64,000 nucleotides of DNA from Simmondsia chinensis (lineage: Eukaryota > Streptophyta > Magnoliopsida > Caryophyllales > Simmondsiaceae). Made by a program: the position numbers and the translations under genes. The notes beneath the pieces are model-generated. The model saw only the letters and a program-made list of their open reading frames with translations, did no database searches and was not told the DNA's origin. The DNA lies in NCBI GenBank assembly GCA_018398585.1, contig JAGTTD010000003.1:7510637-7574636 (forward strand), given 5' to 3'. Shown here one piece after another: positions 34,501-45,849 of the stretch; position 1 is the first letter of the stretch, and each line of letters opens with the position of its first letter.

Positions 34501-37500
34501 ATGCAAATATCTTGGAGACTGATGAGGCGACCGCAACATCACGGGCTGTAAGTTTATCCACGGAAGTCTCTTCTAGTAAAATTAAGAAACTAAGAGTCAA
34601 TTATGTGCAATATGATCTGAACTGCGCTCATCTTTTCAGCAAACAAAGGTATTTCCCGGTAAATGACAGATAAAGAGGAGCTAAAGTACCTCTCTTTGCC
34701 AAATAGCCTTTAATTTGCTCGTATATGGGGAACTGAATAGCCACATGACTGATACCAGCCAGAGCAGGAACTAGACCACTGTTTAGTCATGCAATGTAGA
34801 AAATCACCATCAACAACACCAACAATTCAGAAGCAACTTATTAACTCATCATAAACCCCCGAATTCCAATGTCATCAAACAAAAGTCGTTACACAATATA
34901 ACGGGCTTTGAGCTAGCCATAATGCGATTGACTGTTGTGTAACAATATTTTTGTAATGATTTACATAAAAGATATCCCTTAATGTATCTTTACGTTAAAT
35001 ATAATCAAAAAGGTACAAAAATTAGAATTATATGGCTATTCATTCAAAATTCTGTTGTTATGTAAACGTAGTTACATAATGTAACAGCCTTTGAGCTAGC
35101 TATAATGCGATTGACTATTATGTATTTTGTAATGATTTACGTATAAGATATCCCTTAATGTATTTCTATGTTAACTATAATCAAAGAGGTACAAAAATTA
35201 GTGATTACATGGCTATTCATTCAAAATTCTGCTGTTGTGTAAAAGTCAATACATAATATAACTGCCTCTAAGCTGGCCATAATGAGATTGACAGTTATGT
35301 AACAATATTTTTGTAATGATTTGTGTAAAAGATATCCCTTAATATCCCTGCTTTAGGGGGAGCCCTTTGAGGCATGGGGCTTGTTGTTGTTGTTGTTGTT
35401 GTTGTGTATCCCTTCATGTATTTCTATGTTAAATATAATCAAAGAGGTAAAAAAATTAGTGATTATATGGCTATTCATTCAAAATTCTATCGGGCTCCAC
35501 CCTCTCAAAAAAACCATAAAAAAGGGAAACGCAATTACCACAGACCTGTATAATCCACGAACACCCTCCTCCTGAGCTATTCTCCTCAGAGCAGACAGAG
35601 TACTCTTGTATGGCACCACACCTACCCTCAAGCCCTGTGTCTGCAAAAGGAAAATATAAATGATGAATACTGCTAGAGAAAATACAATTCTCACTGAACC
35701 GCAACCAACCACAAAACCTACTCTAAATCAGAGATAAAAGCATCCAGCAGAGTCTACGCATACACAACCACCTTATTTTCACCTAGTACCAAGTCAAGAC
35801 ATCTACGAAAACTAAATGAATATGAACCAGTTTTCTATTCAATTGCGATCGTTAGATGACTTACTAATTTTTTTAGCCAAAACATCACAAGAACTTGAAA
35901 TGAACAATTTGTTTAAATTACAGAATGCTACATTCTAGATAAGAATTATGCATAAATTAAATCTTTATTGATATGTGCATGATCATGTCCACCAGCATCT
36001 ATTTCAAAATATTGAGATAACTAAATGACCACTCCTAAATGTATTGCTAATCATGACAAAGATAAAAAAAATCCAGTAGTTATAGAAAGATATCAGATAG
36101 GTCAAGGTCCACACTATCACTTGGACTAGGCACCAATTGGTTTTAGGAAGGAACCCAAAGTGGACTTATATGTGGACCTTGTATGTTCCAACTTGATTGG
36201 TCGGGTCTAAGGCCCTATAAAATTTAACTGGACTGGTAGTATTCGGAGGACCGCCACTGAACTGGTATTGTGAAAAAATTTAGCTTAAATACAGGATCCT
36301 GACACCTAGTTTATGATGACATGATCATATCAACAGAAATTTCAGGACTTCAAACCATCTAGCATGTCCTACAGAGAGACTGCACTTTGCTACAACTTAG
36401 AATGCCAAATTGCCAAAGATCATAGTCTTAGCAAACTTAAAAGTAAAACTACCTAAGAAACAATGTCTACACCAGTCAAGAGATGAGGACGCTAAAATTT
36501 CAAAAACAAGGCAAGCATCTTCAACATAATGCACTAAATAATAATTTTGTTGCACCAAATGAAAGTTAAGAGCATCATAAATTGTACAAATGTGCAGCAG
36601 AAATAACCAAGAATTTGAGCTTCAGATACAAACTTGGAATCTTGTCTTTACAACCCAAAGAGGGTTTGTGGCAATTATTGTGGCAGCTCCAGCACCAGAA
36701 GCGGCAATCATATTGGCACCAACAGACAGTTGATGATTTCCGTCAACTAACAAACCAAATTTTGAAAGATGTTACAAATTTGAAAAGAGCTAAAAGAAGA
36801 CATATAATAATGTGATATAAACTAGCAATGTTGCAATATAGAAAAACGAAAGAGAGGAACACACCATAACCTAATTCCTCAATTCAGGTGGAGATTAGGG
36901 ATAGTAATTGACTTACCACCTGTACAAAGACAACTCTTAAGCTTCTCATACATTGTAAAGTACACCTGAAATCATTCGGCAGAATGAGAAATTGATGAAT
37001 CCATGAAAAAGATGCAATAAAGAGATAAGATCAGATGCAAACGGATCTAAGATTCTAGTAGAGACTTGAGAGGGGGCTAGGCTTAAAATATTTCGCCCTC
37101 CTCTTTGCTCAATTTTCTTTACTTGGATGTAAATTTAATACTTCCTTTGAAGTTAAAATTTTATAAATTTTGATCTCCTATAAAGTTGAGGAAAATTTAA
37201 TTCAAGGCAAGCTAAACATTTCTTGTGTGAGTGCTTTCGTATGTATGTGTGTGTATATACATCTATGTACAAAATCTAAACACTTTTGAAAACATTTATA
37301 GTTGATAACTTCTTTTCATTTATCCAACTAGAAAGAAAGGAAAGTTCAATATCTAGATGGCAATGGCGCAGGTAAAATCCGTTACCAGCAGGAACTCGCC
37401 CCGTCTGGGGCGGGTATGGGTATAAGTGAGGCGGGTAGTGGGTACGGGTTGGGAGTACCCGCCTCGTACACTCTACGGGTATGGGGCGAGTCAAGGTATA

Positions 37501-40500
37501 GTCGTGTACCCGCCACACCCCGCCCCACCCCCCTTTATACTCATCATATCCACTCCATTTTGTATGTAATTAACTTTCAAATTAAAAAATACATGTTTAA
37601 ATTCAATTATTATTTATCAATGTTATACAAAATATAATTATATTTTTGAAATAGTATTAAATAATTGATACGGACGGTTAGGGGTAATCCTTTGGTACCC
37701 ATATTATGGTGGGTACAGGGTGAGTAATTGATATCCATTGGATACCCGCGAATAATGGGGCGGGGTATGGATATGGGTTTGTACCCACCTCGGCAGGTAT
37801 GGGTAAGGATTTGGAGGTGGTATCTATACCCACCCCATTGCCATCTCTAGCTAAGGGCTCGTTCCATTTTTTCTTTCAGTTTTTAGTCTATGAGAAACCA
37901 AAAACTAAATTTTCGAAATGAATTTTTCTTGATTTCCATTTATAATTTTCAGTTTTTTGTACAACCTTTTCAGAGCTTAAAACAAGAAATGAAAAAAAAA
38001 AATTATATCCATAAAAAAAACTACAAAAAGAAAATAATCCCATATATATATATATATATATAAAAGAAAACATAAGTCAAATTTGATACTTTGGCATTTA
38101 ATTTATAATGTAAATTATTCGATTTCTTTCAAAAACTTATAATACATAAATGTTTAAACAAGGATTGATAAAGTAATACAAAGTTATTGTTCAATTACTT
38201 GGAAAAAGTGATTTCATGGTTGAGAGTCATCAAGAAATGAAGACCAACAATTTATGATAGCATTAGATGAATTTTATTTTTCTCTAGATTCACTTAAGAA
38301 TTGGGAACATGGATGTAAAAAGAGAATATTATAGGTACACTCAAATTGTACACAATTCGAGTACCCATACATATAGTATAAAATAATTATATTATTAAAA
38401 TTTAGTTATTCAATATTATCACTTCGTGATCTAATTATATTATCACATATAATCGACACTCTTATCTTGTATATAAAACAAATTTCCTTAAAAATGCACA
38501 TTAACACTGCAAGATGTCAGGGAAAAAATTATTGTCAAGTTGGGCTTGAGCCGACCCTGGCTCCTACATATATGCCTTTCTTATATATGGAAATAAGACA
38601 AGCAGGTAAAACAGAAAAACCCTACTAATTAGATAAAAAAAAATAACAAGCAGGTAAAACAACTCAACTTGACAATAATCAGTTCATTATTAAGTATTAT
38701 TACATATGGAAATACAAGTAGATCTACTATGCTTTATAATATGGTGTGTGTTCCAGTCAAACATCAGCTCCAGAATGTTATCGTACAAATGTTTGTTAGA
38801 CATGTGGCTATACTACCAGAAATAGAATAAGTGAGGTCAGCATGTCACTGTATAGGTTATGGTGACATGTATCATTATGTGGGGCATCTGAGATGAAGAC
38901 TGTCTGCGGCGCCAGTCAAGGGAGTAGTCAACATAAACAAGGGGTAGACCAAAGAAGAACTGGAAGAAGACTGTGGCAAGACCTTGTCTACTTAGACCAT
39001 AAACCATGTGTCCCTGATGAGGTCCTCAGGGTTGAGATATTGGCCACCCACCTATAAATAGCCCAAATTCGAACCTCATTACCTCCTCCCCAGTGTAATC
39101 CTTCTTAGGAAAAAGAAACAATGTCCCTGACAAAATGACATCGCTGCATAGAATCCATTTTGCTTGTGGTCTTAAATCACAGCCATAGTCATGGTCATGA
39201 TCCTGGTATCACAATTTCACTCATGTAACACAATGAGCTGCAACTGCAATGAGTGGTTGTAATGTAACAGCTACACTATTTTTTATTACGTAACAGACGT
39301 GACTTGGTTCCATGTTCTAGATTGCATTTGTTTTACCTCTTGTCTAATTTGTGGTTGTTTTCAGGAATGCCCAAGAACCAAATCTCCTAACCCTTTAATG
39401 ACTACAATCAGCATTATACTAATTTCAAGGAATCATCTTCTATCCATTTCACTACACTTTTCTGGGTGAATGTAGTGCATAGACAAGGAGAAGCTTCATA
39501 AAATGCAAAGCAACGAAAAGAGAAATAGGCAAAATCAGCTTTTCTGTAAGGAATCCAAGGACAACTTTTAACAACCTACCAATCCAAATCCACAAAAACA
39601 GCAATCAAAATTTGCACTCAACTTGTTTTTAGTCGCAGAAACCTTTGCAACATCCTATTTTCCTCAAAACATTCATACCAAAAATGAAGTAGAGCCCCTC
39701 TCAGAAGAAAACACAGACTTTGATGGCAGCCTAAAGATGCCAACCCATATCCTACTTTACTTAATCCATCCATAATACCAGAGTGGTCAAAGGATGCTGC
39801 TATGCTACAAACTTAATCCTCCTGAAGCAAAATGGCATCCACGAATTTTCTTATTGCAGGGTCATTAAGAAGATTTAACATGCTCAAGAATTCTCAGAAG
39901 TGTTTAGAAATGCCTACATTAGAAAAGCACATTCAAGGAAGACTTGCTTCTACTATATACCCACTAATCAATTTTCACCAAAACTGCATATTCTTGTCAT
40001 TTGGATTAAGTTCTCCAAATCAGCTACGTATTCAAAGCAGCTTCTACCTTCCTCGAGTAAATTTCACCAGAAACTGCCCATCATCATTATTTGATATCAG
40101 AGCTGATATCAACTCTGTTAGAAATCACGTACTCATATTGCTATTGTGCAGGACACGCAAAATTCCATAAAGAAATCACACCAAAATTTAGGAAAGTCAT
40201 GAAAAATATCTCCTTGAAGATCATTTCTCCTGAGAAAGATCTCTTATTGGTTTGAAGTTGAGAATATGCAATATAACATTATCAAACAATTAAGATTATG
40301 CAATATTAACCAAGAAAACATCTATTACATCACAGCTGTATGGAATGACAATTGTTATGGATCTCAGGACAAGTTCATCACACAGTTCCAAAGAAGAGTA
40401 CTTCTCCTGACAAACATCTCTTATTGGTTTGAAGTTAAAATTATGCAATATACCATAAGCGGGGGTCAAACAATTAAAATTAAGCAATGTCAACCAGGAA

Positions 40501-43500
40501 GAGATCTACTACATCATGCCTGAACGCAATGAAGATTGTTATGGATCTTAAGACAAGTACATCACAGTTCCAAAGAAGAGCCTACAGCATAAGTTCCTAG
40601 GCTTAGGCACATTGACTATTAAAAGAAAAAACTGCAACAGAAATGCTAAAAATTTCCCATTTCTAACAGCAAATGGACGCTATAAAGTCGACATAAGTCA
40701 CTCAGAAGAAAAGAAGAGCCTCTAACATGTTCTTTTTCATATAAAATCAGTAGTATTGACCTTGAAAAGCCAGATCAGCCCGATTCCTAACATTTATAAG
40801 TCTAATAATATTGCAAACATCAATGGTTATAGGGTTCTAGGAGATCAAATGACAAAAAATTAGTAACAGAGCACATTGGAGACTGTCTTTCCCACACCTC
40901 CTCTTTCTATACCATTTTTTATCAAGTAATTCTATCATCACTACTTTCCATAACATACTATCAACTGAACAATCAACCATTAGCTAATCGGTGCTGCACC
41001 TCCACATCCTGCTTCCCTCATTAGATCGCTCTATCTTTCCTAAAGAAGAAATCACCGTGAACAACAGTATCGACTGCCATCCATGTCACCCCAGTGCTGA
41101 CGCACAGAGCACGTAGATAAGGAAAGCAAAATAGCAAAACACTAGTGGTGCAACAACCACTCTCCTAAAATACTATTGGATTTCCAAGGTCTCTCTAATG
41201 CAGTATTCTCCCAAAACAAATTGCAATCTTCAATGACCATGTCATCTGTATATACCCTCCATCCTATCTGAAGCGTTATAAAATTAAGGGGCACCTGAAG
41301 TAAAGAATTTATCCATCACATAATGTCAGCATGCACAACTTAGACATTAACTTGATTTCTCCAACAGCAAGGGGAAGGTATCAACTCTGAAGTGGGCTGA
41401 TCTATCACAAACTATTGTCTAATATCATGACTGAACCGTAACAAATTCACCATCTTCGTCAACATCAACTCTATGCCAGAACTTGTCACCACAAGCAATC
41501 CCACTCAATCTTAATTCAATCAGTTTCCAGAGCCTCCCTGATGAACAGTTCTTCAATAAACAAGCTGCAATCTCTAATGACAATGTTGTTTGAATACCTT
41601 TACCATCCAACCGATGTCTTAAAACATTCTCAGGACGGAATTTGGAATACTCATCAATCACCCAATTTGAACTTTTACTCTAGGGGCAGAGAGCAAAAAG
41701 GAAAAGCTTTACAAATGAGTACCAATTCCATACCAGTGCTCACAAAAGGGGTAGATGAAAATCAACATTTAATTAGTGTCATGTCCTTAAGAAAGTTCAT
41801 CCTCCACCAATGATGAAAAACACTAATAAAACACAAGTTACAAGGTAGCCCAAGTTTCAATCTCCTCCTTTCTCCATGATTGCCATTCACTCATTCAAGA
41901 CCAGGGCCCACAAACGCAGTCCTTCAAACAATATGAATCAGATCATACAAAGGAAGCTATTTACTATGGAAATGAGGAATTCGAATTTCAATCCATCGTA
42001 TCACAATTTAAAGATTACATTTTCTTTCAGGCATCATTTCATAGGATTTCCAAGTCAATTGAAGGTCATAAATTTAAAGATCAAAATGAATGCACTGAGG
42101 CAATTACCAGGAGAAGATATTTCCTGCCACTAGTTGGAAAATGAGAAAAGTTTCAAAATAAGAAGAGCCAAATAAGCAACACAAGATTCCTCAAGTCAAA
42201 GGAATAGGAATATCACTCACTGCCCAATTCGGAAGTAATGCCAAAACAGTTGGAGAGAGACCCCTGTACATTCCACGCAGACCCTCCTTGTGAAATATTT
42301 GGTTTAGACTTGTAACTATGACACTACCTGCTTGGAAAGGAAACATCAGCCATTATGAAACCAAAGCACTGCAGATAATATCAGAAACCAAAAACATGCA
42401 CCTTGTGAAAAGAAAATAAAACCTTTCGCCTCAGGGATGCCATATAGCTAAGACACTGTCAGGAAAATTATTATCCGCATATAAAGGACTGCTTTTCTAA
42501 CAAAGGTGATCGGGGACATCAATGTATAATTTCTTCCCCGCCATGTAGTATCTAAATCTTTTTTGAGTTTAGTGACAGCTATGACCATCGAGCCAACAAG
42601 TACTGATAAGCAAATATTTAACTTTCCACGTTATTGTTATATATAATACATTGTAGTGAGTCTGATTCCCTTGGAAATAAATAGATCACATTCTCATGTG
42701 AAAATATTCCAAAATCACACATAAGGTAAAATCATTTTCTGTCTTATTAACAAAATGGGCACCTAAAGCAACAAGCAATAATAATCAATGTAAATGATAA
42801 AAACCCTTCAATACAATGAGGAAAACCATTAAATGCTTAGATATATTGGAACTTCTACTACCTACTATATCAAAGACCACCATTGTCTTCCTACATATAG
42901 ATAGAGATGAACAAATTATCGGACCACCCAAACCAACATCACAGGGGGAATTTCAAGTATACAACTAAAAGAACTGCACCACCGATAGAGTCATTGCATA
43001 TCAACAGTTATGTGATACTAATAAAATACTGGAGTTTCATGTCACTATATTTTCTGCCAGGCTGATGTACTATTCGCTTATAACAATACGCTTGGTTATT
43101 TTCAGTTGGGCAGTATAACAAGACAAAGTATATAGTTTTTATGTACTGCTTTCAGTATTATCAGCCCCAAAAGATTAAAATTTTACCACCGCATAGAAGA
43201 AACTCATTAAAAAAATAAGGGTAAATTACAGAAAACTCCCATGTCTTTTGCTTCAAAAACAACCCCCCCCCCCCCCCTTCTTCCCCACCAAATAAAAGCA
43301 CTCACAAAACCCCCTCACTTTTAAAAATTTATCACTTAGCGCCCATGAAATTTTTCTTGACCATTTTGCCCCTCAAAAGCGAGGGAGTTAAATGTTTAAT
43401 TATATTTTTAGAAAGGGGTTTTATATTATTAGGCAAAATTTAGAAAAATTTTATATTTTTTGTAATAGAATTAATAAAATTTTATATATATATATAATAG

Positions 43501-45477
43501 ATATAATTATTTAAGTTAATTACAGTAATGATATTATAAGTGCAGAAGATAAAACATATTTTCAAAATCTTTATACAAAATATTATAATATAAAATATAA
43601 TATTTTTGTTGATATTATAATGTCACTACTATATAATTAATTAAAATAATAATTTTTATAAATATGAAAAGTCCCTTTTTTCTATAAATATGAAAAAAAA
43701 TTTTATTTTTTTCCTCAAAACATAAAATCCTACCCAAAAACAAGATTAAATACTTAAATATTTTATTTTGAGGAGCAGAATGGTCAAAAAAAAGTTGTTT
43801 ACAGCAAAGTGATAATTTTTTAAAAGTGAGGGGGTTTAATGAGTAATTTTATTTGTGAGGGGGGTTTTCTGTTTTTGAAGCAAAAGTCATGGCGTTTTCT
43901 ATAATTTACCCAAAAAACAATAGAGTAGTAGAGAGCGGGATGCATTGCTCCTTTTGTTGGAGGGAAGTCATCTTCCACCCCACTCTTATTGCTTCCCTAC
44001 ATAAATGAGTAGGGAAAATAATTTAAACACGGGAGAATATGGCTCTCTCTCAAGGATAAAGGAATTCATTTTCCTTTGTACCACTACTCTCATCCTAACT
44101 CGAGCATTATCCTCTTCCTGTCCAAGTTCAAACTCAAACGAGCTAAAGTCCAACTCCATGCAATGATATGTAATGAAATTTATATCCTTATCTAGACAAA
44201 AGAAAATGGGTATTGTTATTGTCAAAAGCAAAAATGTTAATGTCAAAGCAATTTTATGAAGACTTGTGGCTATTATTCATTACAAGTCACATCATTACTC
44301 TAATAATAACATTCTTTTGCCAAGAAATAACAACATCCAAGAAAATTTCCAACAACAAGAAATATTTTTGGTTAACATATATTGAGGGAAAAAAATACTT
44401 TTCAAAAGAAAATGTCTATCCCCAGCCAAACGGCCATTGAGAAAAACAGCACCATGGTTAAATCACTCCACCTTTGGTAGCTCCATTTTTGAGCTTTGGG
44501 AGCCCATGGACCTGAAGCCGAGTCTTGATAACATCTAAGGGACATACAAATGTAGCCGCAATCACACCTGCACACATTCCCCACCACTAATAAATGCATA
44601 ATCCCACAAATCAAACAAACAACCACCAAACCCAAACAACTACTATTAAGTGCCAACAAACCAACATTTCCAAAAGTTTAAAATGATAGTGAATGCTAAT
44701 GAATGGTTTATACTCTAACATGCCCCTCACAAAAATGCCCATTAGCCTTGAAGCGTGAATAGTGCACAAGCCCATGGCCTATTGGGATTCGGACTCGCAA
44801 CCTCTTGGTCAAGAAGACTCTGATACCATGTCAAGAAACCAAATGTCCCATAAGCTTAAGCTGATGGGCAAAGACTAAAGAATAGTTTTATACTTTGACC
44901 TAAGATATGTCAAGAGTATAAAATCATTCATGGATCTTCACTCATCAGCTTAAATTTTTGGAACAGTTGCTTCCTTGTCACAGTATCGGAGCCTTGTTTG
45001 AAAAGTCACATGTTCTAATCCCAACAGCTCACACTCCAAATATTAATCTATTTCAAGAACAATAAATAAGCAGACCTTCAAACCCAATACCCAATACGCA
45101 TTTGCATGTAGGGATATGTTAAGAGTATAAAATCATTACCTTCACCCTTAAGCTTTTGGGATTGTTGGTTTCTTGACAAATACATATTCAAAGCACAATA
45201 CCAGCAGCAGCAACAGTGCCGGCACTACAAAGAATCGAATTATTAATATTGAAAGTGGGATATATTGGGATTTGAAATCATGACCTATTGGTCAAAAAGC
45301 CTCCAATACCACATCAAAAAATCCACTGTCCCAAAAGTTTAAGCTAACAGGTGAACACCCACAATTGGTTTCGTACTTTAACATCAAGATACACAATTAA
45401 AATCACGATATACCAGCAGCAGCACCAGCTCCGGCATTACAAAGAATCGAATTAGGGCCATGAGAATCGGCAGCCAT
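31582..45477 (-). CDS. NDT1: NDT1-like NAD+ transporter, nine exons
   Basis: Mitochondrial carrier family protein that by family knowledge exchanges NAD+ for ADP or AMP across an organelle membrane. Nine exons on the minus strand: 45414-45477, 44472-44567, 42221-42327, 36917-36965, 36634-36746, 35546-35640, 34690-34778, 34478-34572 and 31582-31818. All eight introns are GT-AG and phases agree, giving 945 nt, 314 residues plus stop; Arabidopsis NDT1 is about the same length. The three carrier repeats show [10 protein letters not shown] (31-40), [10 protein letters not shown] (134-143) and PHEVVRSRLQ (234-243). Trp in the second signature is typical of the NAD+/folate/pyrimidine subgroup. The N-terminus ([20 protein letters not shown]) and [11 protein letters not shown] fit NDT1. 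No stop or frameshift was seen. The exon 8 acceptor is ambiguous (TAG/AAG). Introns are large because of transposons. Confidence 0.9.
31860..32165. mobile_element. MITE-like sequence in intron 8
   Basis: Starts near TGTTTGGTGCAATGGATAAC and ends near CAATGGAAAATATTTTCCG; the inner parts AATGGATAACATTTTC and GAAAATATTTTCCATT are nearly inverted. Related text (TTTTGTTGGAGGGAAGTC) recurs at 43950. No TSD found. Confidence 0.35.
32800..32930 (+). mobile_element. tRNA-derived SINE relic in intron 8
   Basis: TAGCTTAATTGG (from 32811) fits a pol III A box, and GGATCTAATCCC about 40 bases later is a degraded B box. An A/T-rich tail follows. Antisense to the gene. No TSD identified. Confidence 0.45.
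33238..33590. other. C-rich then G-rich tract in intron 8
   Basis: About 190 bp are strongly C-rich on the plus strand, followed by a G-rich part (GGTGGGTGGTGGAGGTGGGA). It opens a proline/threonine-rich frame of 111 codons that I do not believe codes. Possibly captured gene sequence. Confidence 0.4.
33641..34213. mobile_element. Mutator-like long-TIR MITE in intron 8
   Basis: 573 bp. The left end GGATTATTTACACCAAAGG and the right end (reverse complement GGGTTATTTATGCTAAAGG) continue as an inverted pair for roughly 125 bp, both arms built of TGTCAATTTAGTCC-like units. The flanks TTATTTTTA (33632-33640) and ATATTTTTA (34214-34222) agree at 8 of 9 bases. Long TIRs plus a 9-bp TSD point to a non-autonomous Mutator element. 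Confidence 0.8.
33829..33999 (-). mobile_element. tRNA-derived SINE nested in the MITE
   Basis: Minus strand: A box TGGCATAGTGG, then B box GGTTCGATTCC, both close to the pol III consensus, a body, and a T-rich (A-tail) end on the plus strand. Perfect 15-bp TSD GAAGCAATTTATTAT at 33814-33828 and 34000-34014. A run of about 16 G lies at 33864-33879. Confidence 0.88.
34882..35490. repeat. Tandem ~180-bp repeat in intron 6, about 3.3 units
   Basis: Units can be anchored at ACGGGCTTTG (34901), ACAGCCTTTG (35084) and ACTGCCTCTA (35261), giving periods of 183 and 177. Each contains TAATGCGATTGAC, a GATATCCCTTAAT block and GGCTATTCATTCAAAATTCT. A SINE interrupts the last unit only, so it came later. 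Confidence 0.88.
35344..35406 (+). mobile_element. Short TTG-tailed SINE in intron 6
   Basis: 63 bp, ATCCCTGCTTTAGGGGGAGC then eight TTG units. TSD TATCCCTTAAT / TATCCCTTCAT, 10 of 11 matching. It lacks the 5' half, like the copy at 5974. Confidence 0.75.
37354..37849. mobile_element. hAT-like MITE in intron 3
   Basis: Ends TAGATGGCAATGG and CCATTGCCATCTCTA are inverted except for a 2-base difference. The subterminal parts are full of GGGTACCCGCC-like units in both orientations. No matching 8-bp flanks, so the element is old or an end was misread. Confidence 0.6.
37850..38929. other. Intron 3 sequence, nothing recognised
   Basis: AT-rich, with a TA microsatellite at 38043-38062. Confidence 0.5.
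38930..39015 (+). pseudogene. RTE-type LINE C-terminal relic
   Basis: The plus strand reads [10 protein letters not shown] and, after a one-base shift, QDLVYLDH, matching the end of RTE LINE ORFs (compare GPPKRSWAETIRQDLAYLSL at 63700-63760 on the minus strand). Very short. Confidence 0.45.
39016..40224. other. Intron 3 sequence, no exon of the host gene
   Basis: AT-rich. A plus-strand frame at 39832-40170 has no recognisable domain. On the minus strand near 39812-39895 a short run ends [18 protein letters not shown] before a stop, which looks coding-like but has no open upstream exon. Confidence 0.35.
40225..40580. repeat. Tandem 177-bp duplication in intron 3
   Basis: Unit 1 (40225-40401) and unit 2 (40402-40580) both begin TTCTCCTGA, contain CTCTTATTGGTTTGAAGTT and AATGT or ATATGCAATAT blocks, and end CAGTTCCAAAGAAGAG. 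Roughly 80% alike. Not related in sequence to the intron 6 array. Confidence 0.82.
41190..41290 (-). pseudogene. Decayed copy of exon-like segment
   Basis: Aligns with 41520-41620 at about two thirds identity with the same spacing. The minus strand reads LRFR, stop, [15 protein letters not shown] against [20 protein letters not shown]. Stops make it non-coding. Confidence 0.5.
41425..41679 (-). pseudogene. Unrecognised exon-like segment in intron 3
   Basis: Preceded on the minus strand by a pyrimidine tract and CCCCTAG, a good splice acceptor, then an open frame [20 protein letters not shown] to [18 protein letters not shown] and a stop. Composition looks like a real acidic C-terminal exon. 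It has no carrier-family similarity and is not used in the reconstructed NDT1 transcript. It could be a captured gene fragment, a nested gene's last exon, or an alternative 3' exon. I do not recognise the protein. Confidence 0.45.
43219..43911. mobile_element. Mutator-like long-TIR MITE in intron 2
   Basis: 693 bp. GGGTAAATTACAGAAAAC at the left and the reverse complement GGGTAAATTATAGAAAAC at the right continue as inverted arms for over 100 bp (GCTTCAAAAACA, CCCCCTCACTTTTAAAAA). The flanks AAAAAATAA (43210-43218) and AAAAAACAA (43912-43920) agree at 8 of 9 bases. The left arm has a run of about 15 C. Confidence 0.8.
44700..45365. repeat. Cluster of tRNA-like repeats in intron 1
   Basis: At least three units share a core resembling TGGTATCAGAGCCTT, then TTGACC, AAGAGGTCA and GTTCGAATCCCAA. 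Minus-strand units lie near 44790-44850 and 45265-45315; a plus-strand unit is near 44970-45025. The A/B-box-like parts suggest a tRNA-related retroposon; TGGTATCAGAGC is also a tRNA-iMet primer site, so a small LTR-element origin is possible. Confidence 0.5.
45190..45242 (-). pseudogene. Duplicated remnant of NDT1 exon 1
   Basis: The minus strand reads [14 protein letters not shown] and is followed by GT, almost the same as the end of exon 1 ([14 protein letters not shown], 45414-45448). Offset 212 bp. It lacks an ATG. A segmental duplication that copied the exon end and its donor site into intron 1. Confidence 0.7.
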
Positions 45478-45601
45478 CGCAAAATCCCCCCAAATCACAC
45501 AAAAACTCCTCCTTTTCGCTAATTTCACAATCAATTATCAAAGAATTGGAATCCAAAGAGTCCTCCCGCGAGAGGCCGGCAAAGGAGAAGCAGAGTCGCA
45601 T
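45452..45601 (-). other. Upstream ORF overlapping NDT1 start
   Basis: An ATG at 45601 opens a 49-codon frame (MRLCFSFAGLSREDSLDSNS...) that is out of frame with the main ATG at 45477 and ends at a TAA at 45452-45454, 26 bases inside the main coding sequence. If transcription starts near 45810 it lies in the leader and would be expected to lower main-frame translation. Confidence 0.6.
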
Positions 45602-45721
45602 GGCCAGAAGGATGAACTCGTAGATGAATTGTCGGACGCCGTCCCAATCGAAACCCTAGATTAAATTGGCTCGTCGAATTGAAAAATTAGGGTTTCGATG
45701 AGATCGAAAGGGGGGAAATTG

Positions 45722-45736
45722 CTATCGGCTAACCAT
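45722..45736 (-). other. Minimal upstream ORF, four codons
   Basis: ATGGTTAGCCGATAG on the minus strand, M-V-S-R-stop, in the predicted leader. Confidence 0.45.
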
Positions 45737-45837
45737 GAGAGAGAAATAGGGAGAGAGAAAGATTGAAATAGGGGGTAGTTGGGTTGGGGCTTGATTTGTT
45801 ATCAGCCTCAAGTTAGACAGAAGAAGAGATACACTTG

Positions 45838-45844
45838 TATATAT
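45838..45844 (-). promoter_or_regulatory. TATA-like box of NDT1
   Basis: CATATATACAAG on the minus strand. About 40-75 bases downstream is a pyrimidine-rich stretch (CAATCTTTCTCTCTCCC), as often seen around plant start sites. Implies a leader of roughly 330 bases. Inferred from position only. Confidence 0.5.
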
Positions 45845-45849
45845 GATTT

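Noticed and set aside
39832..40170. 112-codon plus-strand frame in intron 3
   Set aside because: No domain, antisense to the host gene; a short minus-strand run in the same place looks more coding-like but has no supported exon.
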